Part shown: positions 25,678 to 33,769 of the stretch, piece by piece
Numbering within the stretch: position 1 is the first letter of the stretch
Layout of the letters: each line of letters starts with the position of its first letter
Assembly (NCBI GenBank): GCA_944321465.1
Contig: CALULL010000002.1
Location: forward strand, 1 to 64,000
Origin: an uncultured Bacteroides sp.
GTDB lineage: Bacteria; Bacteroidota; Bacteroidia; Bacteroidales; Bacteroidaceae
DNA: 64,000 nucleotides
Reading direction: 5' to 3'
The notes under the pieces: model-generated
Told to the model about the DNA's origin: nothing
The model's database searches: none
What the model saw: the letters and a program-made list of their open reading frames with translations, nothing else
Position numbers and translations under genes: made by a program

Positions 25678-25708
25678 TTTCTCTAATAGGCTGGTTGCAG
25701 TACTTTTG
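25678..25708 (+). promoter_or_regulatory. Promoter of mdh (TTTC-N19-TACTTTTG)
   Basis: TACTTTTG (25701-25708) matches the -7 consensus, with TTTC (25678-25681) exactly 19 bases upstream in place of TTTG. It lies 36 bases before the mdh ATG. Confidence 0.7.
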
Positions 25709-25744
25709 TACCGTTTTATCTATTAACGCAAAAATAAGAGAATT

Positions 25745-26686
25745 ATGTCGAAAGTAACCGTTGTAGGCGCAGGTAACGTAGGTGCTACGTGTGCCAATGT
25801 GTTGGCCTTTAATGAAGTGGCCGACGAAGTGGTAATGCTGGATGTCAAGGAAGGTGTTTCTGAAGGCAAGGCGATGGATATGATGCAGACGGCTCAGCTT
25901 CTGGGCTTTGACACCACGGTTGTGGGCTGTACGAACGATTATGAGAAGACTGCTGGCTCGGATGTCGTTGTAATCACTTCCGGCATACCCCGCAAGCCGG
26001 GCATGACGCGCGAAGAGCTGATAGGCGTCAACGCCGGCATTGTGAAGTCCGTGGCACAAAATATCCTGAAATACTCCCCCGATGCCATTTTGGTGGTTAT
26101 CTCCAATCCTATGGACACGATGACCTATCTGTCGCTCAAGTCCCTGGGGCTGCCTAAGAACCGCATCATCGGCATGGGCGGCGCGTTGGATAGCTCGCGC
26201 TTCAAGTATTTCCTGTCTCAGGCACTGGGCTGCAACGCCAACGAAGTAGAGGGCATGGTGATTGGCGGACATGGCGACACGACAATGATACCTCTGGCCC
26301 GTCTGGCCACCTACAAGGGACAGCCCGTCAGCACGCTGCTGAGCAAGGAGAAGCTGGACGAGGTTGTAGCCGCTACGATGGTGGGCGGTGCCACGCTGAC
26401 CAAGCTCCTGGGCACTTCTGCCTGGTATGCTCCCGGTGCGGCTGGTGCCTTTGTCGTAGAGTCCATCCTGCACAATCAGCGCAAGATGGTGCCCTGCTCC
26501 GTATATCTGGAGGGCGAATACGGCGAGAGCGATTTGTGCATTGGTGTGCCTGTCATCTTGGGTCGCAACGGCATTGAGAAGATTGTCGAGTTGGAGCTGA
26601 CGGAAGACGAAAAGGCCAAGTTCGCTGCCAGTGCAGCCGCTGTGCACAAGACGAATGCTGCTCTGAAGGAAGTCGGTGCTCTCTGA
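25745..26686 (+). CDS. mdh: Malate dehydrogenase (NAD-dependent, LDH-like type)
   Basis: A 313-residue enzyme of the MDH type 3/LDH-like group. The NAD-binding GAGNVGATCANVLA motif ends in acidic D at the second strand (VVMLDVKEG), indicating NAD rather than NADP. Catalytic features are the substrate-binding arginines in SGIPRKPGMTREEL (R-R), the catalytic His in GGHGDTTMIPL and SNPMDTMT. It interconverts oxaloacetate and malate, the step leading through fumarate and succinate to propionate, and so links with the methylmalonyl-CoA decarboxylase cluster at 42-46.6 kb. Strong promoter and terminator flank it; monocistronic. Confidence 0.96.
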   Translation: MSKVTVVGAGNVGATCANVLAFNEVADEVVMLDVKEGVSEGKAMDMMQTAQLLGFDTTVVGCTNDYEKTAGSDVVVITSGIPRKPGMTREELIGVNAGIVKSVAQNILKYSPDAILVVISNPMDTMTYLSLKSLGLPKNRIIGMGGALDSSRFKYFLSQALGCNANEVEGMVIGGHGDTTMIPLARLATYKGQPVSTLLSKEKLDEVVAATMVGGATLTKLLGTSAWYAPGAAGAFVVESILHNQRKMVPCSVYLEGEYGESDLCIGVPVILGRNGIEKIVELELTEDEKAKFAASAAAVHKTNAALKEVGAL

Positions 26687-26720
26687 TAGTGCATTTGCTG
26701 TAAAGTCTTGTTTTTAAGGA

Positions 26721-26770
26721 AGAACCGAGGAGGTGTGTCTCATTCACATTTCTCTCGGTTCTGCTTTTTT
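26721..26770 (+). terminator. Terminator of mdh
   Basis: AGAACCGAG (26721-26729) pairs exactly with CTCGGTTCT (26754-26762), followed by GCTTTTTT. It lies 34 bases after the mdh stop. Confidence 0.8.
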
Positions 26771-26868
26771 CGTGCCTCGGTCGTGCCCTTGCTGGACGGA
26801 ACTCCTTACCACTGCCGGGCGTTGATGCGGTCCCCCTCTGTACATTCCGGCTTGCTGCCTTCTGTAGT

Positions 26869-27067
26869 AAATCCCAATCGGACATCAGATCGCCGGTGTG
26901 TGCTTTTGTCGTCTTTCTCCGTCTTTCCCGGCTATTTCATCCTCATACCGGCATCTTGTCTGCCGCTTTGTCCCAGCGTAGCCCGCTACGCCTTCGATAA
27001 AGGCGACTGCCAATCTGCACGGCGGCAAAACGAAATCGCTTTGGACTCTGATGACCGATTTGAGGTA
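26869..27067 (+). repeat. ~200 bp dispersed element, copy C
   Basis: Degenerate left end (AAATCCCAATCGGACATCAG), well-kept core (ACCGGCATCTTGTCTGCCGC, GTAGCCCGCTACGCCTTCG, CGAAATCGCTTTGGACTCT) and right end TGATGACCGATTTGAGGT. It lies between the mdh terminator and the short-ORF transcription unit. Confidence 0.8.
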
Positions 27068-27271
27068 AATCTGTCATCCCGGTGGACAGGCAGGCTAAAG
27101 GCCGGGTGGCTGACAGGTTGTCCTATACCGGCTTGCTGCAATGCGCCAAATGCTGACAGGTTGTCTGCTTTTTCTCTTCGGCGAAAGAGTGTTTTCTTGA
27201 TTTACGTCAATAAATATGTTATAAAACATGTTTTTAACACTCCATTCGAGTCGTCTTTTCCCGAAAGGTTC

Positions 27272-27279
27272 TACTTTTG
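27272..27279 (+). promoter_or_regulatory. -7 element (TACTTTTG) of the short-ORF unit
   Basis: TACTTTTG in a locally AT-rich stretch (27195-27340), 68 bases before the first short ORF. No clear -33 element at 19-20 bases. Confidence 0.55.
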
Positions 27280-27346
27280 CACTGTCTTAATCGAGAATAT
27301 TGGAGTAAAATTAAGGTAACAAAGATTGATTAAGGAGGATAACAAG

Positions 27347-27421
27347 ATGAAAACGTTGAAAGTTTTTTTGAGAAAGTTCGGCCAGGCCGATAAGAACATC
27401 TGGGGATATGTGATGCTCTGA
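27347..27421 (+). CDS. Short ORF 1, 24-residue basic peptide
   Basis: A 24-codon ORF (MKTLKVFLRKFGQADKNIWG plus YVML) preceded by a strong purine RBS (TAAGGAGG, about 10 bases before the ATG) and a -7 element. The N-terminal half is an amphipathic cationic helix. A second short peptide gene with a similar cationic N-terminus lies 228 bases downstream, within the same promoter-terminator interval. I do not recognise the family. It may be a real micro-protein or a leader peptide controlling the RNA downstream. Confidence 0.5.
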   Translation: MKTLKVFLRKFGQADKNIWGYVML

Positions 27422-27499
27422 GTGGTTTCTATTATCCTCGGATGTGCGAAGAGCAAATTGAAAATGTTGTTTTTTTAGGTATTAGTTTTTAAGTTTAGG

Positions 27500-27631
27500 T
27501 TACGCAATTCCGAGTAGGCTCGGCAAAGCGGCGGGCAAGAAGGTAAGGCCCGGAGGGCTTTGTACGTGTTCTGCCTTTGCCGTTCCTTTCTTGAAGAAGG
27601 CTTTGCCAACGCCCGAAAGGGGTTGCGTTAA
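27500..27631 (+). ncRNA. Candidate structured RNA between the two short ORFs
   Basis: Four nested helices can be drawn. TTACGCAA (27500-27507) pairs with TTGCGTTAA (27623-27631, one bulge); GGCAAAGC (27522-27529) with GCTTTGCC (27600-27607); CAAGAA (27536-27541) with TTCTTG (27588-27593); and AAGGCCC (27545-27551) with GGGCTTT (27555-27561, one G-U). The region is GC-rich, unlike its AT-rich flanks, has no credible ORF, and ends just before the second short ORF's RBS. It could be a cis-regulatory leader or a processed sRNA. I cannot match it to a known RNA class. Confidence 0.5.
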
Positions 27632-27649
27632 TGAAAAGGAGATTTCATT

Positions 27650-27739
27650 ATGAGAAAGTTTATGAAGTATCTGGCTTCTGCTTTGGCCGTGATAGGCCGT
27701 AGCGAAATGCTCTCAATGGGATATCGTGAGCAGAAATAA
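27650..27739 (+). CDS. Short ORF 2, 29-residue peptide
   Basis: A 29-codon ORF (MRKFMKYLASALAVIGRSEM, then LSMGYREQK) with a good RBS (AAAAGGAG, 8 bases before the ATG). A basic N-terminus is followed by a short hydrophobic helix (YLASALAVIG) that might touch the membrane. It is followed 37 bases later by a strong terminator, so it closes a compact transcription unit. Family not recognised. Confidence 0.5.
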   Translation: MRKFMKYLASALAVIGRSEMLSMGYREQK

Positions 27740-27776
27740 TGAAAGGAAAGATTGCAAGTGTTTAATTTATAAATCG

Positions 27777-27817
27777 GCGGAAGTCGCTCTGCGAAAGAGG
27801 GACTTCCGCTTTTTTTT
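27777..27817 (+). terminator. Terminator of the short-ORF unit
   Basis: GCGGAAGTC (27777-27785) pairs exactly with GACTTCCGC (27801-27809), followed by eight T. A classic intrinsic terminator. Confidence 0.9.
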
Positions 27818-27843
27818 GTGTCCACGCGGCACGTGCGTACTTC

Positions 27844-28041
27844 AACCCAAATCGGTCGTTAGACCGCCCACAATGAGTATAGGCTTATCTTTGGGGGCTT
27901 TCCAAGCCCTTTCGCCCTGCTACCGGCATCTTGTCTGCCGCTTTGTCTCGACGTAGCCCGCTACGCCTTCGACAAAGGTGACAGCCAATCTGCACGGCAG
28001 CAGAACGAAATCGCTTTGGGCTCTAATGACCGATTTGGGCT
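27844..28041 (+). repeat. ~200 bp dispersed element, copy D
   Basis: Well-preserved copy: left terminus AACCCAAATCGGTCGTTAGA, right terminus TCTAATGACCGATTTGGG. Nearly identical to copy E. It lies immediately after the short-ORF unit. The following 28042-28334 holds no gene that I can support. Confidence 0.88.
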
Positions 28042-28334
28042 CAATCAGCCTTTGTACTCCTCCTGCTTGCTTCGGGGGAGAGACGTTCGGCTGTGGGGGC
28101 ATGTACCTTGATGTCCCCACTTCGGTGCTTGGCGGACGGGGGAGGAGGTGGCGGACGAGCTTGGTACATCGGTCTTTGTATGGTAAAAATAGTGTATTTT
28201 GTCCTGACACTTGGAGGCTTGTCAAGGTGCACATGCCCGTTCTTCTCCCTACTATTCGGGGCCTCCTAACCTTGTCCGATTAGGGCTGAAAGGACCACTC
28301 CTGCGACACCTCGCTTCGGCAGTTTTCCTGCTTC

Positions 28335-28489
28335 GCCTCTGCACGTTTTCTGCACAGCCTTTGCAGCTTTACTGCAGAGCCTTTGCAGCAGTGCTGCATG
28401 GCCTATGCAGCAGAACTGCAAAGGCTATGCAGTAGAACTGCAAGAGCCACGCAGTATTCGTGCAGTAGTACTGCAATGCGGTTTGCAGT
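28335..28489. repeat. 22-bp tandem array, TGCA-palindrome family (6-7 units)
   Basis: Units begin at 28335, 28357, 28379, 28401, 28423 and 28445 and read like GCCTTTGCAGCAGTGCTGCA plus two bases. Each unit carries an inverted pair TGCAG/CTGCA, so each could form a small hairpin. Frames are open here only because 22-bp units happen to lack stops. The remaining 28490-28790 is GC-rich without a recognisable gene. Confidence 0.85.
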
Positions 28490-28781
28490 TCTATCATACT
28501 GTAATACAGAAGGTGTTTTGGGTCGTTTTGGGTTGAAGGCGAAAACGGGGCGTGGCGGAGGTTGCCGGAGCCGGAAGGGTGGTTTGGAGGGGATGGCCGA
28601 CTGCTTGCCCTCCGATTGGCGAAGGGTGCGTCGGGAGCGTTCCCGGTGCTTCGCGGGGTGCGTCCGGGGGAAGAGGCTGCGTGTCTCCGAGGAAGAGGAA
28701 GGAGCGGGACGGGTGGAAAGATGCGTGACTAATTGTTTACAAAGCGTGGCGGAGGTAGCGGGCGTTTCCGCGTGCTTGACA

Positions 28782-28848
28782 TCTTGACGGAAAGGCCCGG
28801 CCTGCTCCTGCGTCGAGGAGCAAGGCCGGGCCTTCTTGATGTTGTCAA
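28782..28848 (-). terminator. Large hairpin terminator of pepD
   Basis: AAGGCCCGG...CTGCTCCT pairs with AGGAGCA...CCGGGCCTT (28792-28834), extended by an outer CTTGAC/GTCAAG helix. On the minus strand a short T run follows the inner stem. It lies just after the pepD stop. Confidence 0.65.
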
Positions 28849-28877
28849 GTGCTATCTATGTACACTCCGTTTGTGCG

Positions 28878-30335
28878 TCAGCGTTCGGGCACCTGTGCCA
28901 AGGTGGCGGTCAGGAAGTCGTAGAAACGCTGTACGGAGGGAATGTAGGCGCGTTCGTCGGGAGAGTGGGGCGAGCGCAGCGTGGGTCCGAAGGATATCAT
29001 GTCCAGTCCCGGGCAGTTGGCTCCGATGATGCCGCACTCCAGTCCGGCGTGGATGACCTTCACGGCCGGCTCGGTCCCGAACTGCTGCTTGTACGACAGC
29101 TTCATGGCGTGCAGGATGGGCGAGTTCACGTTGGGTTGCCAGCCGGAGTAGGCACCGCTCAGCTCCACCTTCATGCCGGCCATCGAGAAGCAGGCCGTCA
29201 GGCAGTCGGCCAGGTAGTCCTTCATCGTGTCGCTCGAACTGCGGGCCAGGATGTGGAAGGAAGCCTTGCCTCCGCCGATGGTGACGATGGCCAGGTTGGA
29301 CGACGTTTCCACCGTGTCGGGGATGGTGGGTATCATGCGCATCACGCCGTTCTGGCAGGCCATGAGTGCGTCTATCAGGTTGTCCTGTATCTCCACGGGC
29401 ACCACGTTGGCGGGCATGTCCGTTTCTTCAATCTTCAGGCTTATGCCGCTTTCGATGGGAGCGAACTCGTCGTTGAGGTCCTTCTCGTAGTCGGCAATGT
29501 AGGCATCCAGCCCTTCCAGGTCGGAAGCGTCGAACACCAGCAGGGCGTGGGCTTCGCGGGGGATGGCGTTGCGCATGTTGCCGCCTTCGAAGCTGGCCAG
29601 CTGGCAGTCAAACTCCGTCAGCAGGTCGTGCACCACGCGTCCCAGTATCTTGTTCGCGTTGCCTCGTCCGGCGTTTATCTCCATGCCCGAGTGTCCGCCG
29701 CACAGGCCCTTCAGCGTGATGCTGCGTGCCACGAAGTCCTTCGGGGCGGCTTCTTCCTTGTACTCCATCGTGGCGCTTATGTCCAGTCCTCCGGCGCAGC
29801 CTATGTACAGTTCGCCTTCTTCTTCGGAGTCGAGGTTGAGCAGGATTTCCCCCTTCAGTGTGCCCGGTTTCAGGCCGAAGGCTCCATACATGCCCGTCTC
29901 CTCGTCCTTGGTGATGAGTGCTTCCACCGGTCCGTGGCGCAGGTCCTTGGCTTCGAGCACGGCCATGAGGGCGGCCACGCCCAGTCCGTTGTCGGCTCCC
30001 AGCGTAGTGCCGCGTGCCTTCACCCAGTCTCCGTCCACGTAGGTCTCTATGGGGTCTTTCTCGAAGTCGTGCACGGTGTCGTTGTTCTTCTGGGGCACCA
30101 TGTCCATGTGTGCTTGCAGGACGACACCCTTGCGGTTTTCCATGCCGGGAGTGGCCGGTTTGCGGATGATGACGTTGCCCACTTCGTCGGTGAACGACTC
30201 AAGGCCCAGCTCTTTGCCGAAGTTTACAAGGAATTTCGCTACCTCTTCCGTATGTCCCGATGGACGGGGGATGCGGGTCAGCGAGTAGAAATGCTTCCAC
30301 ACGTTTTGGGGAGCAAGTTGCAGGATTGTACTCAT
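28878..30335 (-). CDS. pepD: Aminoacyl-histidine dipeptidase (M20 family, PepD)
   Basis: A 485-residue cytosolic dinuclear zinc dipeptidase. Zinc-ligand and catalytic motifs are present: VVLQAHMDMVPQK (His, Asp), GTTLGADNGLGVA (Asp), ITKDEETGMYGAF (catalytic Glu pair) and IHAGLECGIIG near the C-terminus. A lid/dimerisation domain is inserted at about 190-390. It hydrolyses X-His dipeptides such as carnosine and other dipeptides. The open frame extends far upstream, but MSTILQLAPQNVWKHFYSL at 30335 is the family start and has its own promoter. Confidence 0.94.
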   Translation of the reverse strand: MSTILQLAPQNVWKHFYSLTRIPRPSGHTEEVAKFLVNFGKELGLESFTDEVGNVIIRKPATPGMENRKGVVLQAHMDMVPQKNNDTVHDFEKDPIETYVDGDWVKARGTTLGADNGLGVAALMAVLEAKDLRHGPVEALITKDEETGMYGAFGLKPGTLKGEILLNLDSEEEGELYIGCAGGLDISATMEYKEEAAPKDFVARSITLKGLCGGHSGMEINAGRGNANKILGRVVHDLLTEFDCQLASFEGGNMRNAIPREAHALLVFDASDLEGLDAYIADYEKDLNDEFAPIESGISLKIEETDMPANVVPVEIQDNLIDALMACQNGVMRMIPTIPDTVETSSNLAIVTIGGGKASFHILARSSSDTMKDYLADCLTACFSMAGMKVELSGAYSGWQPNVNSPILHAMKLSYKQQFGTEPAVKVIHAGLECGIIGANCPGLDMISFGPTLRSPHSPDERAYIPSVQRFYDFLTATLAQVPER

Positions 30336-30366
30336 AATTGTCAGTAAGGTTAATAAATAGTGCTGG

Positions 30367-30397
30367 CAAATATAGTCGTTTTCCCGTAGTAACGAAA
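30367..30397 (-). promoter_or_regulatory. Promoter of pepD (TTTC-N19-TATATTTG)
   Basis: On the minus strand TATATTTG (30367-30374) with TTTC (30394-30397) 19 bases upstream, 31 bases before the pepD ATG. It separates pepD from the helicase gene 94 bases upstream. Confidence 0.65.
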
Positions 30398-30429
30398 CAG
30401 AAAGGAGAAAAAAACGCGTCGTGACCGTG

Positions 30430-32733
30430 TCAGTCCACCACCTTGAAGCGTGCGAAGCGCAGCAGCAGCACCTTCTGCCCGGCGTTCTGGAAGCGGATGG
30501 TGGCCTTGGCGTTCTCGCCCATGCCCTCGACGGCGACGACTTCGCCCAGCCCGAAGCGTTCGTGCTCGATGTGCTGGCCTTCGTGCAGTCCGGCTGCCGG
30601 GCCCGACGGGGTGGCCGGTGCCTGGGTGGCCGCCGATGTCCCGATGCGTTGCAGGCGGGTGGCGGCAGGGGTGCTGCCGTCTCGTCGGCGGGCGGATGGC
30701 GGCAGGGGTTGCTCGGTCTGCCTGTAGGGCGTTGCCGTGCGTATGTTTCCGGCTGGTCCCAGTGCCCCGGCGGGCAGGTCGAGGTAGCGTGCGTCGATGT
30801 CCTGCAAGAAGCGGCTTGGTGCGCCGAACTCCATCTTGCCGTAGCGGTAGCGCGTCTTGGCATAGCTCAGGTAGCAGTGTTCCTCGGCCCGGGTGATGGC
30901 CACGTAGAACAGCCGCCGCTCTTCCTCCATCGCCCGTGGCGAGTCGCCCGCCATGTTGCTGGGGAAGAGTCCTTCCTCCATGCCCACCACGAAGACGTTG
31001 CGAAACTCCAGCCCCTTGGCCGAGTGTACGGTCATCAGCGTCAAGCGGTCGTCGTCCGCGTCGTCGCCGGTGTCGGTGTCTTGGTCGGTGAGCAGCGACA
31101 CTTCGGACAGGAAGTCGGCCAGCGTCACCCGTTCGTCGCCCTCCTCGCGGCGGGTGGCGCAGAAGTCGCTCATGCCGTTGAGCAGCTCTTCGATGTTCTC
31201 CTTGCGTGCCAGGTTCTCGGGCGAGGTGTCCTGGCAGATGTCTTGCAGTATGCCCGAGGTGCGCACCACCTGCAGGCCCGTCTCGTAGGCATCCTGCGTG
31301 GCGGCGGTCTCCATCAGTCCGGCCACGAGGTTGCAGAATGCCTCCACCTTCTTCGCCGTGGCGGGGCTGAGTCCGCACTCGGCCGGGTGGCGTGCCGCGT
31401 CCCACACGCTGGTCTGCCGTTCGGCGGCGGTCGTCACCAGCCGTGCCACGGTGGTGTCGCCTATGCCCCGCTTGGGATAGTTGACGATGCGCTTGAAGGC
31501 TTCCTCGTCGTTGGGGTTCACCACGAGGCGGAAGTAGGCTATCACGTCCTTCACCTCCTTGCGCTGGTAGAACGACAGCCCGCCGTATATGCGGTAGGGC
31601 AGTCCCCGCTTGCGCAAGGTCTCCTCGAAGACGCGGCTCTGCGCGTTGGTGCGGTACAGGATGGCGAAGTCGGCATACCGGCAGTGCGTCCGTGCCCTCA
31701 GCCCGGCTATCTGCTTGACGATGATTTCGGCCTCCTCCACGTCGCTGTAGGCCCGCAGCACCCCGATGGCCTCTCCCTTCTCCTTCTCCGAGAACACCTC
31801 CTTGTGTATCTGCCTCTGGTTCTTCTCTATCAGGCTGTTGGCCGCCCGCACGATGGTCTGCGTCGAGCGGTAGTTCCGTTCCAGCTTGAAGACCCGTGTG
31901 CCGGGGTAGGCTTTGGTGAAGGAGAGGATGTTGTCGATGTCGGCCCCCCGGAAGGAGTATATGCTCTGCGCGTCGTCGCCCACCACGCACACCCGGCCAT
32001 GATGGGCGGCCAGCTGGAGGACGATGTTGTGCTGGGCGATGTTGGTGTCCTGATACTCGTCCACCAGCACGTAGCCGAACTGCTCGCGGTAGCGTGCCAG
32101 CACGTCGGGGTGGTCGCGGAAGAGCAGGAAGGTGTAGAGCAGCAGGTCGTCGAAGTCCATCGCGTCGGCCTGTCGGCAGCGTTCCCAGTAGCGGCGGTAG
32201 ACCTCGTGCAGCGAGGGCATGTGCATGGCGCGGTCGTCGGCCAGCACCGCGCTGCTGGCGGCGTAGGCGGCGGGTGTCACCAGGTGGTTCTTGGCGCTGG
32301 AGATGCGGGCCTGCACCACGCCCGGCTTGTAGGTCTTCTCGTCCAGCTGCATCTCTTTTAGTATGGTGCGCAACAGGCTTTTCGTGTCGGCGGTGTCGTA
32401 GACGGTGAAGCGTGGCCCGAAGCCCAGCCGCTCGGCCTCGGCGTGCAGGATGCGCAGGAAGACGGAGTGGAACGTCCCCATCCACAGCCGTCGTGCCTTG
32501 GCCTCGCCCACCAGGGCGGCGATGCGTTCCTTCATCTCGCGTGCGGCCTTGTTGGTGAAGGTCAGGGCCAGGATGTTCCACGGCTTGTAGTCGTGTTCCA
32601 GCAGATAGGCAATCTTGTAGGTCAGCACCCGTGTCTTGCCCGAGCCTGCCCCGGCTATCACCAGCGACGGCCCGTCGTTGTAGAGCACGGCGGCACGTTG
32701 TTCTTCGTTCAGTTCTTGTATGTAGTCCTGCAT
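30430..32733 (-). CDS. uvrD: UvrD/PcrA-family superfamily 1 DNA helicase
   Basis: A 767-residue 3'-5' DNA helicase. SF1 motifs in order: motif Q/I (ELNEEQRAAVLYNDGPSLVIAGAGSGKTRVL), Ia (LALTFTNKAAREMKERI), II (VLVDEYQDTN), III (VGDDAQSIYSFRGA), IV (LERNYRST), V (TLMTVHSAKGLEFRNVFVVGMEEGLFP) and VI (VAITRAEEHCYLSYA). A C-terminal linker and a Tudor-like domain (HIEHERFGLGEVVAVEGMG ... KVLLLRFARFKVVD) follow, as in PcrA. It acts in excision repair and replication-fork rescue. The start MQDYIQELNEEQ at 32733 fits the family; the longer frame passes through the promoter. Confidence 0.95.
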   Translation of the reverse strand: MQDYIQELNEEQRAAVLYNDGPSLVIAGAGSGKTRVLTYKIAYLLEHDYKPWNILALTFTNKAAREMKERIAALVGEAKARRLWMGTFHSVFLRILHAEAERLGFGPRFTVYDTADTKSLLRTILKEMQLDEKTYKPGVVQARISSAKNHLVTPAAYAASSAVLADDRAMHMPSLHEVYRRYWERCRQADAMDFDDLLLYTFLLFRDHPDVLARYREQFGYVLVDEYQDTNIAQHNIVLQLAAHHGRVCVVGDDAQSIYSFRGADIDNILSFTKAYPGTRVFKLERNYRSTQTIVRAANSLIEKNQRQIHKEVFSEKEKGEAIGVLRAYSDVEEAEIIVKQIAGLRARTHCRYADFAILYRTNAQSRVFEETLRKRGLPYRIYGGLSFYQRKEVKDVIAYFRLVVNPNDEEAFKRIVNYPKRGIGDTTVARLVTTAAERQTSVWDAARHPAECGLSPATAKKVEAFCNLVAGLMETAATQDAYETGLQVVRTSGILQDICQDTSPENLARKENIEELLNGMSDFCATRREEGDERVTLADFLSEVSLLTDQDTDTGDDADDDRLTLMTVHSAKGLEFRNVFVVGMEEGLFPSNMAGDSPRAMEEERRLFYVAITRAEEHCYLSYAKTRYRYGKMEFGAPSRFLQDIDARYLDLPAGALGPAGNIRTATPYRQTEQPLPPSARRRDGSTPAATRLQRIGTSAATQAPATPSGPAAGLHEGQHIEHERFGLGEVVAVEGMGENAKATIRFQNAGQKVLLLRFARFKVVD

Positions 32734-32759
32734 GATGTGGAGTGTTATCGTAAGCGCGG

Positions 32760-32767
32760 CAAAGTTA
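32760..32767 (-). promoter_or_regulatory. -7 element (TAACTTTG) of the helicase gene
   Basis: TAACTTTG on the minus strand, 27 bases upstream of the helicase ATG. Confidence 0.55.
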
Positions 32768-32850
32768 GGCAAAAAGTGCCATATTCGGGGCATTGTGCCG
32801 TTTGCTCTTGGTAGGCTTTAGTTGACGAGGGGGCGGCAGGACGACCCGGG

Positions 32851-33009
32851 TACGCCATCAGGCACCATCGGGACCCGTGCGACACACCTGTAGGGGCGAC
32901 CCTCGCGGTCGCCCTAACATGCAGGACAGGGCAAACGATGTTCCGGGCGGGGGTAAGTCCCGCCCCTACAAGGCCAGCCCTTGCGCTATTCGACCCCTTC
33001 GGGGCCGCA
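32851..33009 (+). repeat. GC-rich modular repeat, family TAGGGGCGACC, copy 1
   Basis: Contains CCTGTAGGGGCGACCCTCGC, then ATGCAGGACAGGGCAAACGA, then TTCCGGGCGGGG...CCCGCCCCTACA, ending ATTCGACCCCTTCGGGGCCG. Copy 2 lies at 34974-35131 and an inverted, edge-truncated copy at 63900-64000. Internal inverted repeats (GGCGACC/GGTCGCC) make it highly structured. Confidence 0.8.
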
Positions 33010-33073
33010 GGTCCTCATTCTCCTGTGCCCCGGACTCTCGACGGCCTCCTGTCGAAACAATCGGCAGAAATTG

Positions 33074-33135
33074 CGGCGTGAGTCGCTCCATAGTGCTGGA
33101 GTGAGCTGCTCCATAGTGCTGGAGCGACTCGCGCC
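33074..33135. repeat. Extended inverted repeat built from two ~23-bp units
   Basis: Two direct units CTCCATAGTGCTGGAG at 33086 and 33109 lie inside an overall palindrome GGCGTGAGTCGCTCCA ... TGGAGCGACTCGCGCC. It can form either one long or two small hairpins. No T-tract follows, so it is not an obvious terminator. Confidence 0.7.
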
Positions 33136-33248
33136 GGGAGTAGGGCGGACGGTCCGCCGCGCAGGGTGGGGCTGTAATGCTTTTGTCGCATCTCCTTGTC
33201 GCAGCAGAGCGTTGCAGGCTGAGGGCGGTACTTTTTGCAGGGGCTTCC

Positions 33249-33279
33249 TTTGCCTGCCGGGGGATAAAGCCTATCTTTG
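33249..33279 (+). promoter_or_regulatory. Promoter of the lipoprotein/outer-membrane pair (TTTG-N19-TATCTTTG)
   Basis: TTTG (33249-33252) and TATCTTTG (33272-33279) are separated by exactly 19 bases: a full match to the Bacteroidetes promoter consensus, 43 bases before the ATG. Confidence 0.8.
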
Positions 33280-33322
33280 CCGCCGAACAACCTATAAAAC
33301 CTTAATAAATGTGAACTATCAG

Positions 33323-33769
33323 ATGAAACCAAACAGAAACTCACTCCGTCGCTTGACCTTGTCCGTAGCGATTGTGGGGGGGCTGGCTTCCTGCGTCCCT
33401 TGGGAAGACCAAGCCTACATCATTTTGAAGAACGAGAGTGGACGCGACGTGTGTTTCCTCTACGAGGACGCGCCTTTTGCATGCACCGCGAAAGTTGAGG
33501 CGGGAGACTCCGTGCTTGCATGGGCTCCCGACGGATATTGGGGTTGGCGGGATTTTGGAGGCGACCTGGTGCGGATGGTCGTGCTGGACTGGCAGCAGTA
33601 CGAGGCTCACTCCGAGATGGCGTACGAAGACATGTTGCAGCACGTCCCTGTGTTGCAACGCTATGAACTGGAGGAGGACGAACTGGAGCGTGCTGGCTGG
33701 CGCATTGTCTACCCCACGGGCGGGGCGGAAGGCGGCTCGGCGCAGAACCTCAAAACGGAACGGCCATGA
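33323..33769 (+). CDS. Putative lipoprotein, function unknown
   Basis: 148 residues. Signal peptide with lipobox (SVAIVGGLASCVP, Cys at about 24) predicts a lipoprotein. The mature part (AYIILKNESGRDVCFLYEDAPFACTAKVEAGDSVLAWAPDGYWGWRDFGGDLVRMVVLDWQ) looks like a small beta-sandwich, with pairs of cysteines that may form a disulfide. Family not recognised. It is the first gene of a two-gene unit: its stop TGA overlaps the next start by four bases (ATGA). The start at 33323 is set by the promoter and the signal peptide. Confidence 0.75.
   Translation: MKPNRNSLRRLTLSVAIVGGLASCVPWEDQAYIILKNESGRDVCFLYEDAPFACTAKVEAGDSVLAWAPDGYWGWRDFGGDLVRMVVLDWQQYEAHSEMAYEDMLQHVPVLQRYELEEDELERAGWRIVYPTGGAEGGSAQNLKTERP

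Noticed and set aside
28383-28787. 134-codon open frame over the 22-bp TGCA array
   Set aside because: The N-terminal part is translation of the tandem repeat and the rest has no recognisable fold, RBS or promoter.
28836-30347. 503-codon open frame on the plus strand
   Set aside because: Antisense to pepD; composition typical of GC-driven shadow frames.
30350-32581. 743-codon open frame on the minus strand overlapping the helicase gene
   Set aside because: It is in another frame of the helicase gene, with an Arg/Gly/His-rich product and no family resemblance; the helicase frame carries all SF1 motifs.
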